Shown piece after piece: positions 1 to 6,992 of a stretch of 7,871 bases of DNA. The first letter of the stretch is position 1; every line of letters starts with the position of its first letter. A model generated the notes under the pieces. The model was given only the letters and a program-made list of their open reading frames with translations, was not told the origin of the DNA and did not search any database. The position numbers and the translations under genes were made by a program. Origin of the DNA: Verrucomicrobiaceae bacterium. GTDB lineage: Bacteria > Verrucomicrobiota > Verrucomicrobiia > Verrucomicrobiales > Verrucomicrobiaceae. The stretch lies in the NCBI GenBank assembly GCA_947463285.1, contig CANHTV010000151.1, forward strand, positions 1 to 7,871. The letters run 5' to 3'.

Positions 1-1773
1 GTGAACGTGCTCCGACTTTGGCAGGCTCAAGCGGATGAAGACTTCAATTTCCAAGTCTTCAACGAAGGCAGCTACATCGAAGCGCTGCGCGAAAAAGCCA
101 TCGCCGAGACCGTGTCCAAGGTGCTCTATCCCAACGACGCCACCGAATCAGGCAAAGAACTGCGCCTCGTGCAGCAATACTTCTTCGTCGCCTGCTCACT
201 CGCGGACATCGTGCGTCGTTTTAAAAATGGTTACACGCTTCCGTGGAGTGAGTTCCCAGCCAAAGCAGCGATTCAGCTTAATGACACGCATCCTGCCGTG
301 GCGATCCCAGAGCTGATGCGTATCCTCGTAGATGAAGAGAACATCCCATGGGCCCAAGCTTGGAAAATTTGTCAGGAAACCTTCTCCTACACCAATCACA
401 CCCTGCTACCAGAAGCTCTGGAAATGTGGTCCGTCGGTCTTTTTGAGCGCGTCCTGCCACGCCATCTTCAGATCATTTACCAGATCAATCAGCAGTTCCT
501 GGATGGCGACGTCGAGGCCAAATGGCCTGGCGATGCTGAAAAAAAACGTGTGCTGTCACTTATCGAAGAACGCGGCAGCAAATACGTGCGCATGGCACAC
601 ATGTCGGTCCTCGGAGGTCACGCCACCAATGGTGTCGCCGCACTGCACACACGTCTGCTTTGTGAGCGGCTGTTCCCCGAATTTTTCGAGCTTTATCCAA
701 ATCGCTTCCTCAATCTCACCAACGGTGTCACCTTCCGTCGCTGGCTTGACGTCTGTAATCCGCAGCTTTCCTCGCTCATCACCGAATCCATCGGTGATAA
801 ATGGAAAAAAGATGCCGCTCTTCTTCGCAGTCTTGATCCATTCGCCGAAGACAGCTCTTTCCGTGAGCGCTATCACCACATCAAGCGCGGCCACAAAGTC
901 GTGCTGGCCAAGATCATCCAGGATTGCTGCGGCGTTCATGTCAGCCCAGACGCTCTTTTTGATGTCCAGATCAAGCGCCTGCATGAATACAAACGCCAGC
1001 ATCTCAACCTGCTGAACATCGTCACGCTATATCGTCAGATCCTTGATAACCCTGGAGCTGACTTTTATCCTCGCGTATTCATCTTCGGTGCCAAAGCCGC
1101 CCCTGGCTACTTCTTGGCCAAAAACATCATTCACGCCATCAACGCTGTCGCGGCAAAGGTGAACAATGACCCACGAGTAGGCGATAAACTGAAGGTCGTG
1201 TTTCTGCCCAATTACGGTGTCTCACTGGCTGAAAAGATCATCCCAGCCGCTGACATTTCCGAGCAAATCTCCACGGCAGGCAAGGAAGCCTCAGGCACCG
1301 GCAACATGAAGCTCGCCCTCAATGGTGCGCTCACCATCGGCACCCTGGACGGCGCCAATGTCGAGATCGCTGAAGAAGTCGGTGACGATAACATCTTCAT
1401 CTTCGGCCTCACCGTCGAGCAAGTCACCGATCTCAAAGCCAAGGGCTACAATCCCTGGGAGTATTACTGGGGCAATGAAGCTCTTCGCAATACCATCGAC
1501 TGGATCGGCAGTGATTACTTTACCGGCCATGCCAGCGATTTTAAACCGCTGCGTGACAGCCTCCTTGAGCATGGCGACCCCTATCTCTGCCTAGCTGACT
1601 ACCAGATGTACGTCGATGCGCAGGCCAAAGTGGATGCGACATACAAGAACCAGGATCGGTGGGTCAAGATGGCAGTCCTGAACACTGCTCGAGTCGGCAA
1701 ATTCAGCAGCGATCGCACCATTTTAGAATACGCCAAACACGTCTGGAAACTCCCCCAGGTAATTGTGCCCTGA
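1..1773 (+). CDS. glgP: Glycogen/starch/alpha-glucan phosphorylase, C-terminal part (5' end outside window)
   Basis: This enzyme phosphorolyses alpha-1,4-glucan (glycogen, maltodextrin) to glucose-1-phosphate in the cytoplasm, using pyridoxal phosphate. The 590 visible residues align from memory along their whole length with rabbit muscle phosphorylase from about residue 240. Roughly 240 N-terminal residues are therefore missing, and the GTG at position 1 is an internal Val, not a start. Visible landmarks are LNDTHP (93-98), YTNHTLLPEALE with His133 (rabbit His377), FDVQIKRLHEYKRQ (320-333) with Lys325, Arg326 and Lys331 (rabbit 568, 569, 574), and EASGTGNMK (429-437), where Lys437 is the PLP Schiff-base lysine (rabbit 680). 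The constant offset of about 243-244 shows there is no internal gap. Two usually conserved motifs differ: TNGVTFRRW has Phe245 where Pro is usual, and GGHATNGVA has Gly206 where Ser is usual. The gene ends TGA immediately followed by in-frame TAA, then a hairpin terminator. Family assignment is near certain; the allosteric N-terminus cannot be judged. Confidence 0.97.
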   Translation: MNVLRLWQAQADEDFNFQVFNEGSYIEALREKAIAETVSKVLYPNDATESGKELRLVQQYFFVACSLADIVRRFKNGYTLPWSEFPAKAAIQLNDTHPAVAIPELMRILVDEENIPWAQAWKICQETFSYTNHTLLPEALEMWSVGLFERVLPRHLQIIYQINQQFLDGDVEAKWPGDAEKKRVLSLIEERGSKYVRMAHMSVLGGHATNGVAALHTRLLCERLFPEFFELYPNRFLNLTNGVTFRRWLDVCNPQLSSLITESIGDKWKKDAALLRSLDPFAEDSSFRERYHHIKRGHKVVLAKIIQDCCGVHVSPDALFDVQIKRLHEYKRQHLNLLNIVTLYRQILDNPGADFYPRVFIFGAKAAPGYFLAKNIIHAINAVAAKVNNDPRVGDKLKVVFLPNYGVSLAEKIIPAADISEQISTAGKEASGTGNMKLALNGALTIGTLDGANVEIAEEVGDDNIFIFGLTVEQVTDLKAKGYNPWEYYWGNEALRNTIDWIGSDYFTGHASDFKPLRDSLLEHGDPYLCLADYQMYVDAQAKVDATYKNQDRWVKMAVLNTARVGKFSSDRTILEYAKHVWKLPQVIVP

Positions 1774-1784
1774 TAATCAAAAAC

Positions 1785-1817
1785 AAAGCGCAGGCCTTAA
1801 CGGGCCAGCGCTTTTTT
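1785..1817. terminator. Rho-independent terminator between convergent genes, probably bidirectional
   Basis: A 7-bp outer stem AAAGCGC/GCGCTTT (1785-1791 with 1808-1814) and a 4-bp inner stem GGCC/GGCC (1793-1796 with 1803-1806) are separated by one A-A mismatch, with a 6-nt loop at 1797-1802. On the plus strand the stem runs into six T residues (1812-1817), ending the phosphorylase transcript 11 nt after its stop. On the minus strand the A-rich stretch at 1779-1787 reads TTTGTTTTT after the stem, so it could also end the lipoprotein operon coming from the right. Placement between two convergent genes supports this dual use. Confidence 0.85.
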
Positions 1818-1859
1818 GACGATCTATTTAAGCCTCTTTTCTTCAAAAGCAGAGCTCTC

Positions 1860-2384
1860 TCATTCAACAGGTGGCTCAAGCTCTTGAAGATTAGGCGTGC
1901 TTTCCGGATTATTAGCAGCAGGTGAGAGCGAAGGCGCAGAGCTCGGAAGTGTCAGCGGAATTTCTGGTAGCACTGGCATGGTAAAGCTCCCGCTGGAGCC
2001 TGGAGCGGATGGCTGGACTGGTGCCGCGGGAGAAGGAGGCAAGGAAGCCTCTTTTGTCGGCAGATTGCCAGACTGAATGAGCACGAGATCTGTGACGGCC
2101 GGCTGGCCTTCTTTAATGTCAGCAGTGAGATAGTAGCCTTTTCGCTCAGGCGTGAGCACGAGTTTGGATTTGTGCCCATCAGAACGCAGGGCTGTAACCT
2201 CGGTGCCAGCATTCAAAGACAGCACCTGATCACAACGGATCAACACATAATTCTGCTCGGGGTTCACCATTTCGACCATTCCGATCAGGGTGGACTGCCC
2301 CGTAGGTTTCGGCTTGGACTCTGGCTTGGAGGCGCATGCAGCCAGGATACAAGTCAAGAGGAATACAGGCCAAAGGGATTTCAT
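1860..2384 (-). CDS. Small proline-rich lipoprotein with one N-terminal beta domain, unknown function
   Basis: This is a 174-residue protein I cannot name. It has a lipoprotein signal: Lys2, a hydrophobic stretch 4-16 and the lipobox Leu-Ala-Ala-Cys with Cys17 as the lipidation site. The residues after Cys17 are Ala-Ser, not Asp, so by the E. coli rule outer-membrane sorting is plausible. Residues 32-105 form a compact, probably all-beta domain (IGMVEMVNPEQNYVLI at 34-49, then alternating hydrophobic strands). Residues 109-174 are a low-complexity tail rich in Pro, Ser and Ala. The beta domain resembles the C-terminal domain of the protein at 5623-6249. The ATG start has no Shine-Dalgarno; it lies 21 bp after the stop of the PQQ-like protein, so the two are probably cotranscribed. 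The signal peptide fixes the start. Lipoprotein status is well supported; role unknown. Confidence 0.85.
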   Translation of the reverse strand: MKSLWPVFLLTCILAACASKPESKPKPTGQSTLIGMVEMVNPEQNYVLIRCDQVLSLNAGTEVTALRSDGHKSKLVLTPERKGYYLTADIKEGQPAVTDLVLIQSGNLPTKEASLPPSPAAPVQPSAPGSSGSFTMPVLPEIPLTLPSSAPSLSPAANNPESTPNLQELEPPVE

Positions 2385-2405
2385 AAAGATCAGGGAATTG
2401 GCGGA

Positions 2406-3644
2406 TTAAGGGGCTGCAGGTGGAGCCTGACGCTTGCCAATGCATGATAACGTTTTCTCTCCACGAATGAAAATCTGGCCTTCACTGAGAGCTGGAGAAG
2501 CAAAAATTTTTTCTTCCAATTCACTTTCAGCAACAAGGTTCAATGTGGCTCCAGGCTTGATCACTCGGAGTGTACCAAAGTCGTTCATAAACCATACCTT
2601 GCCCTCCGCACTGACAAGTGAAGCGTGATGTTCTTTCACACGTTCTTCCCAGGCAATCTCACCCGTTGCAGAATCAAAACAGTGGGCAATCCCTGAATCT
2701 GAGACGATGAGAAACCAGCCAGACTCACAGATGGGTGAAGGCACGTAGGCGACACCTTTGTTTGTGCGCCACTGGATATGCGTATCCGTGACATTGCCTT
2801 GACCGTCCGGTTTGATTGCCAGGATGTGATGCTCGGGGAAACCTCCAGACATAAGCAGCAAGCCGGACTTGTCATCACAGACCAGTGAGGCGACAAACTG
2901 CTCAGTGGGACCGTCGATGATCCACAGGAGCTTACCATCACGCGGATCATAGCTTGTGACGCATTTGGTTCCAGAAAGGACCATCTGCGTGCGACCAGCC
3001 ATCTCACGAATGATGGGGACACAGTAGCTGCGAGTCTGGTTAGGCCGATGAATGCGCCAGAGTTCACGCCCATCCGCACGAGCCAGTGCGACGATATAGC
3101 CTGGGCCATCATGGTCACAATTGACGATGACTTTATCCTCAAAAAGAATCGGACTGCTGCAAAAGCCGTGCTTGCTGGCAAAGGATCCGGGACGGACCTG
3201 CCATACTTTTTTCCCATTGAAATCATGAGCACTGACGACGACTTCGGCCTGATCAAGAAAAGCGGTGAAGATCAGCTTACCATCAGTAGCTGGAGTGCTG
3301 GAAGCATGACTGTTTAGACGGTGTTTACCTTCAAGAGCAGACTTCAGCACCGGTTCCTGCCAGAGAATCTTGCCGCTGCTGCGGTCCAGGCATAACAACA
3401 CACGCTGTTCTGTTTCTGCGACGGCAGCGACGGTGAACACTCGATCTCCCCAAACGATGGGTGAAGCATGACCGGAGCCTGGAAGTTCGACACGCCAGGC
3501 GGTTGTCGCCTTATCTACGACTTCAGAAAAACCACGATCTAGGCTGGTCCCATCCAGACGCAGACCACGCCACTGCGGCCAGTTCTCAGCCATGAGACTG
3601 GGGCTGCAAATAAGACAAAGGGCGAAGAGAGTGTGGCGCTGCAT
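2406..3644 (-). CDS. Secreted PQQ-like beta-propeller repeat protein
   Basis: This 412-residue protein has a Sec signal peptide (about 1-19, cleavage likely after Ser-Leu-Met-Ala) followed at once by NWPQWRG (21-27), a motif at the mature N-terminus of many planctomycete and verrucomicrobial PQQ-like propellers. Blade signatures of the form Asp-x-x-Gly-x-x-x-Trp recur: D87/G91/W95, D141/G144/W148, D191-G192/W196, D233/G237/W241, a looser one at 280-292, and D324/G328/W332. The C-terminal FASPALSEGQIFIRGEKTL (381-399) is the typical closing blade of the family. Such proteins fold as 7-8-bladed propellers, relate to BamB, and usually bind no PQQ; no dehydrogenase domain is present. It is likely periplasmic or outer-membrane-associated. 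The lipoprotein gene follows 21 bp downstream. ATG start, no Shine-Dalgarno (the leader reads CTAATTTT before it). Fold is confident; partner and function are unknown. Confidence 0.93.
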   Translation of the reverse strand: MQRHTLFALCLICSPSLMAENWPQWRGLRLDGTSLDRGFSEVVDKATTAWRVELPGSGHASPIVWGDRVFTVAAVAETEQRVLLCLDRSSGKILWQEPVLKSALEGKHRLNSHASSTPATDGKLIFTAFLDQAEVVVSAHDFNGKKVWQVRPGSFASKHGFCSSPILFEDKVIVNCDHDGPGYIVALARADGRELWRIHRPNQTRSYCVPIIREMAGRTQMVLSGTKCVTSYDPRDGKLLWIIDGPTEQFVASLVCDDKSGLLLMSGGFPEHHILAIKPDGQGNVTDTHIQWRTNKGVAYVPSPICESGWFLIVSDSGIAHCFDSATGEIAWEERVKEHHASLVSAEGKVWFMNDFGTLRVIKPGATLNLVAESELEEKIFASPALSEGQIFIRGEKTLSCIGKRQAPPAAP

Positions 3645-3804
3645 AAAATTAGGCAGAGACTATCGGGATGAAACACAGGCTTCAATCTTCAAAGAACGCC
3701 AAGGGTCTAATTTGCCGCAACGGAAATTCGCAGCCAGTTTGGAGCGTTCAGAGCCAATTGTCGGGCTAGCAGAAGCAGCTTACTGCCGATGTGGCACTAC
3801 TATA
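3645..3804. other. Intergenic gap between the Lon-domain gene and the PQQ-like gene
   Basis: This 160-bp gap lies between two minus-strand genes and presumably holds the promoter of the PQQ-like/lipoprotein pair. Reading the minus strand, TTGAAG occurs 15 nt before GATAGT, about 20-30 nt upstream of the ATG. That is a poor match in sequence and spacing, so I do not call a promoter. No convincing terminator follows the Lon-domain gene: the only hairpin near its stop is a 4-bp TGCC/GGCA stem without a T tract. No small gene with a plausible start is evident. Confidence 0.5.
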
Positions 3805-4428
3805 TCAGCCCTGCGTCAGCGCCTGCAGTCTCTCTAGCTCATCATGCAGAAGATGGTAGCGCTTGGCCAGGCAGGGCTCGGCGAGAAGGGCCTGCATGGT
3901 TTCGGGTTCACGAACGAAGTGGTAGGAGAGGATGTCGCAGGCGAGATCGGCACAGGACATGTCGCAAAGTGTGGAGCGTAGGACCTGCATAGCCTCGCTG
4001 GTCTCTGGTGTGGGAGGCGGTAGGAGCGTAAGCGCTCGGTCTTTCAGGGCATCGCGCTTGTCCGGGGTAAGATCACAATCCGTGGCGATAGGCTCGATCT
4101 TGGCGATGTGGAAGGGCTCCTCCTGCACCCACCCCGTAAAGCGGATGCGGGTGACGCCATAAAGCATGACGTGGGAAGTGCCGTCCTCCTGTTTTTTACT
4201 GGCGCGGATCAGCCCTGCGGTTGTGACGGGTAAAATTTTCCCATTTGAGCGGATGCCAACGCAAAACATGCGGCTCGTCTGCAAGGCGTAATCCAGCATC
4301 TGTCGGTAACGCTGCTCGAAGATGTAGAGCGGAAGGAAGCAACCTGGGAAAAGATAGCACTCCTCCAGGACGATCAGCGGGATCGTTTCAGGTAGCTTGA
4401 ATGAGGAGTGTTTGGCGGCTGAGTCCAT
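3805..4428 (-). CDS. Stand-alone Lon N-terminal (substrate-binding) domain protein
   Basis: The 207 residues match the LON N-terminal domain family (PUA-like fold). A short strand IPLIVL (16-21) leads into LFPGCFLPLYIFEQRY (26-41), the family signature of 'PL..vLFPg..lPL.IFE.RY'. YGVTRIRFTGW (90-100) corresponds to the conserved 'G..R..v' core strand, and the C-terminal third is helical, ending with LLAEPCLAKRYHLL (181-194) as in other stand-alone members. There is no AAA+ module and no Ser-Lys protease domain, so this is not a Lon protease. Related short proteins are widespread in bacteria and largely uncharacterised; substrate or regulator binding is inferred from the domain in Lon. It lies 75 bp downstream of the isochorismate synthase gene on the same strand and may share its transcript. 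ATG start without a Shine-Dalgarno. Confidence 0.9.
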   Translation of the reverse strand: MDSAAKHSSFKLPETIPLIVLEECYLFPGCFLPLYIFEQRYRQMLDYALQTSRMFCVGIRSNGKILPVTTAGLIRASKKQEDGTSHVMLYGVTRIRFTGWVQEEPFHIAKIEPIATDCDLTPDKRDALKDRALTLLPPPTPETSEAMQVLRSTLCDMSCADLACDILSYHFVREPETMQALLAEPCLAKRYHLLHDELERLQALTQG

Positions 4429-4503
4429 GAGCGTTGACTGCTGGTTTTACGCGCCTGCCGTGGAAAACGCGGCAACAGCTTTGATCCAAAACACATTTCG
4501 TTT

Positions 4504-5523
4504 TCACAGGCCGAGCATGGAGAGCACGGACTCACGCTTCAGGCGAAGCTCACGCCACTCATGATCAAAGGCACTGCCACCAACGATACCACAGCCAGAA
4601 GGAAGCTGAGCCTCACTTCCTGTCCAGGCGATGCCACGGATGGCGACGACCATGTGGCAAATATTGGCGGAGCCAGGCTCAACAAAGCCAAAGGGAGCGC
4701 CAAAGAAACCGGGCACCTTTAACTGGCCGCGATATTCACGCAGCTTTTGCAGCCAAATGTCCTCACGCGGCAGGCATCCCACGGCGGGTGTGGGATGCAG
4801 CTCACGAACAAGGGTGTCAGGCACAGCTGGCTGGCTGAGTTTCACTCGCATGTTCGTGAGAAAATGTATGAGGCTGGAGGTGTGACACAGGCCGCGCTCG
4901 TCACGCTCCACGTAGCCGAGCTTTGACAGGCTGCTCATGAGGTAACGCACGACGATTTCATGTTCCTCGATTTCTTTGACGTCGGTGAGAAAAGCATCCT
5001 GTGCGCCTGGCTTTGCCGTGCCTGCGAGGGCCATGGTCTCAGCCTGCTGACCCTCGGTCCTAAAAAGCAGCTCCGGAGTGGCACCGAGGAAACCGCGCCC
5101 CCCCTGAACCCAGCCGTAACCCCAGGTATTCGCGGGAGCAGCCATGACGCGGTGGAGCAGACTGACAGGGTCGCCATCAATGATCTGGCCGCGCTCCGTG
5201 AGCACAGGAACCATTTTCTCCAAGCGCTCAGCCAGCACCTCACGCCGGATGCGGCGGAAGGCCATCTTAAACCACTCGGTGGCCGGTTTTGCCCACTGGA
5301 TATGGGGTGTGAGCGTGCTGTGAGCGCTAAGAAGGGGCAAGAGAGTCTCGGCAGTGACAGCCGTGAGCTTGGCCGGTTTTTTCCAAGGCGCGGGGTCAGC
5401 GAGATCAAAGTCATTCACATAAAAAGCTCCACCACCTGCGGGCATCTCTGCGAGTGAGTCAAAAGGGCCTTCGGCGAGCCACGCCCTGCCATCAGGCAGC
5501 CTAAAAAATGCAATATCGGTCAT
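4504..5523 (-). CDS. menF: Isochorismate synthase (chorismate-binding enzyme)
   Basis: This cytosolic enzyme would convert chorismate to isochorismate, the first step of classical menaquinone synthesis (or of catechol siderophores). With the ATG start (339 residues), the chorismate-binding fold shows FLGATPELLF (145-154), ALAGTAKPG (165-173), KEIEEHE (183-189, putative Mg-binding Glu), HPTPAVG (243-249), VAIRG (293-297), GCGIVGGS (310-317) and EWRELRLK (322-329). The HPTPAVG motif is typical of isochorismate synthases and differs from that of anthranilate and aminodeoxychorismate synthases. Lys103 in LEKMVPVL probably matches the Lys of the family's KVVLAR motif. Cys250 and Cys311 replace residues that are usually Gly and Ala. 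The frame continues upstream to a TTG at 5562, but those 13 residues look unrelated and the ATG is preferred. No other men or siderophore genes are nearby, so menaquinone use is inferred. The Lon-domain gene follows. Confidence 0.88.
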   Translation of the reverse strand: MTDIAFFRLPDGRAWLAEGPFDSLAEMPAGGGAFYVNDFDLADPAPWKKPAKLTAVTAETLLPLLSAHSTLTPHIQWAKPATEWFKMAFRRIRREVLAERLEKMVPVLTERGQIIDGDPVSLLHRVMAAPANTWGYGWVQGGRGFLGATPELLFRTEGQQAETMALAGTAKPGAQDAFLTDVKEIEEHEIVVRYLMSSLSKLGYVERDERGLCHTSSLIHFLTNMRVKLSQPAVPDTLVRELHPTPAVGCLPREDIWLQKLREYRGQLKVPGFFGAPFGFVEPGSANICHMVVAIRGIAWTGSEAQLPSGCGIVGGSAFDHEWRELRLKRESVLSMLGL

Positions 5524-5533
5524 GTCTGTGTTC

Positions 5534-5562
5534 TCTATAGAAACGCATGACCGGGGGCGCAA
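5534..5562 (-). promoter_or_regulatory. Possible sigma-70-type promoter for menF
   Basis: On the minus strand TTGCGC (5562-5557) lies 17 nt before TATAGA (5539-5534). The -10-like box ends 10 nt before the menF ATG, so a transcript from here would have only about 3-4 nt of leader, consistent with the lack of a good ribosome binding site. The -35 box matches the consensus at only three of six positions, so this is tentative. Confidence 0.22.
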
Positions 5563-5622
5563 GGATGAGGCCGATGGATTTCAGAGATTGATTTTCCCGG
5601 CTCGACGTAGCATTTGAGAGTC

Positions 5623-6249
5623 ATGCGCCTGACTCACTTTGCCCTCGCCCTCACCATTTTACTGCTCTGCATCACCGGCTATCTGGCCTGGGAGGGCCAG
5701 GAGGCGGCCCGTGGAGCGCGTGAAGAGCTGGCCTTTGTGAAGAAACAGCAGACGGCACAGGCAAACGCTGCACCGAGTACGAATCAACAAGTCCAGCTAC
5801 CTACCGTACCAGCGGCCTCTATTTCACCACCCGCACCGGGCTCCATCGCCCCTCAAGCCCCGGCCGCTGAACTACCCACGGCTGGAGCCAGCACGCTGCC
5901 CGGCGGCGGCATGACGATCCCGAAGACCATCGTGGAAGCTGAAGCCAAGGGCATCAATACCAACACCCTGACGCCGATCCAGAAGCAGGTCCAGGACGCG
6001 AAACCTGTGGGCAAGATCAAGGCTGTGGTGAAAGAGCAAGGCTTTGTGGTGCTGGATGTGGGCTCCAATCAAGGGCTCAAAAAGGGCCAGCCTTTTGACA
6101 TCCGCCGTGGTAATGCCGTATTGGCGAAGGTGATCGTCACCGATACCATCGAGCCTAATGAAGCGGTGGCAGATCTGGATCTTGCCTCCATCCCAGCCGG
6201 GGTGACGCTGGAGCCAGGAGATGAAATCATCCCGCCCGTCGGACGCTGA
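5623..6249 (+). CDS. Membrane-anchored protein with Pro/Ala linker and C-terminal beta domain, unknown function
   Basis: This 208-residue protein has no name I recognise. A single hydrophobic segment (about 5-22) preceded by Arg2 and His5 acts as a signal anchor, with no lipobox and no clear cleavage site. A short charged helix (24-42, Glu/Arg/Lys-rich, possibly coiled coil) follows, then a Pro/Ala/Ser/Gln-rich linker (43-100), a short helix (101-126), and a compact beta domain (128-205) with VGKIKAVVKEQGFVVLDVG (129-147), GLKKGQPFDI and LEPGDEII. The domain should face the periplasm. It resembles residues 32-105 of the lipoprotein at 1860-2384. I chose the ATG at 5623; an in-frame TTG nine bases upstream would add three residues, and GAGAG sits only 2 nt before the ATG. 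Its TGA overlaps the tlyA ATG by one base (TGATG), which implies an operon and coupled translation. Function unknown. Confidence 0.87.
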   Translation: MRLTHFALALTILLLCITGYLAWEGQEAARGAREELAFVKKQQTAQANAAPSTNQQVQLPTVPAASISPPAPGSIAPQAPAAELPTAGASTLPGGGMTIPKTIVEAEAKGINTNTLTPIQKQVQDAKPVGKIKAVVKEQGFVVLDVGSNQGLKKGQPFDIRRGNAVLAKVIVTDTIEPNEAVADLDLASIPAGVTLEPGDEIIPPVGR

Positions 6250-6992
6250 TGGCCCGCATTCGTCTCGATCTCGCGCTCGTCCAGAGCGGTCTCTGCCCCT
6301 CACGGGAGCAGGCCAAGCGGCTCATCATGGCAGGTGAAGTCATGCTCGGTGATGAGGTCATCTCCAAACCCGGCTGGCTGGTGCGTGCGGATGCACAGCT
6401 CAAGGTCAAAACACCGCCGCGCTTCGTCAGTCGTGGTGGATTGAAGCTCGAAGGCGCGCTTGATCATTTCGGCATCGACATCACTGGCCTGATCGGCATG
6501 GATGTCGGGGCTTCCACGGGTGGTTTTACCGACTGCCTGCTCCAGCGCGGCGCGATCAAAGTGTATGCCTTTGATGTCGGCACGAATCAGATGGTGTGGA
6601 AGCTGCGCAGCGACCCGCGCGTGATTTGCCGTGAGAATTTCAACGTCCGCCACCTCCAGCCAACCGACGTGCCTGAGATGGTGGAGATCATCGTGGCTGA
6701 TGTCTCCTTTATCTCCCTGACACTCGTCCTGCCCGGCGCACTCAGCGTGCTGAAACCCGGAGGTCAAGCGCTGGTGCTGGTAAAGCCGCAGTTTGAACTC
6801 TCCCGAGACGAAGTGGGAAAAGGCGGCATCGTCCGCGAGCCCGAGCTGCATGCAAAGGCCTGCACCCGCATTCGTAGCTTTGTCGAAAACCACACCGAAC
6901 TGGAATGGCTCGGCATCACCGAATCCAGCATCCAAGGCACGGATGGCAACCGTGAATTCCTGGCCTGGTTCAGCAAACGCTCACCAGAGTGA
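6249..6992 (+). CDS. tlyA: TlyA-family 23S/16S rRNA (cytidine-2'-O)-methyltransferase
   Basis: This 247-residue protein has the full TlyA architecture. An N-terminal S4 RNA-binding domain (1-55; SREQAKRLIMAGEVMLGDEV at 18-37) is followed by the family motif FVSRGGLKL (59-67) and an FtsJ-like SAM methyltransferase. The SAM loop is DVGASTGGFTDCLL (85-98). Then come DVSFISL (151-157), LVKPQFE (177-183), GKGGIVR (190-196) and GTDGNREFL (230-238). The FtsJ-type catalytic tetrad reads Lys66-Asp151-Lys179-Glu236. In mycobacteria TlyA 2'-O-methylates cytidines in 16S and 23S rRNA, giving capreomycin sensitivity; many orthologues modify only one rRNA, and the target here is unknown. The 'hemolysin' label often attached to the family is not supported by the domains. 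The gene starts inside the stop of the upstream gene without its own Shine-Dalgarno. Its last 12 bases overlap the convergent membrane-protein gene. Confidence 0.95.
   Translation: MARIRLDLALVQSGLCPSREQAKRLIMAGEVMLGDEVISKPGWLVRADAQLKVKTPPRFVSRGGLKLEGALDHFGIDITGLIGMDVGASTGGFTDCLLQRGAIKVYAFDVGTNQMVWKLRSDPRVICRENFNVRHLQPTDVPEMVEIIVADVSFISLTLVLPGALSVLKPGGQALVLVKPQFELSRDEVGKGGIVREPELHAKACTRIRSFVENHTELEWLGITESSIQGTDGNREFLAWFSKRSPE

Noticed and set aside
332..1015. Long open frame (227 codons) on the plus strand in a second frame of the phosphorylase gene
   Set aside because: It lies wholly inside a certain gene, its translation is rich in Ser, Arg and Cys with no recognisable motif, and long shadow frames are expected in GC-rich codon-biased genes.
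4456..4474. Inverted repeat TGCCG/CGGCA with a 9-nt loop between menF and the Lon-domain gene
   Set aside because: Short stem, long loop and no T tract on the minus strand; too weak to call a terminator or operator.
4960..5457. 165-codon plus-strand frame antisense to menF
   Set aside because: It is fully covered by menF, which has clear family motifs; the antisense translation shows no domain or signal.
5524..5562. TTG-initiated N-terminal extension of menF by 13 residues
   Set aside because: The added residues do not resemble the family, and an ATG giving a sensible N-terminus is present at 5523. The extension would also cover the candidate promoter.
6300..6935. 211-codon minus-strand frame antisense to tlyA
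   Set aside because: It is the mirror of a gene with intact catalytic motifs; its His/Asp-rich composition is typical of a shadow frame.
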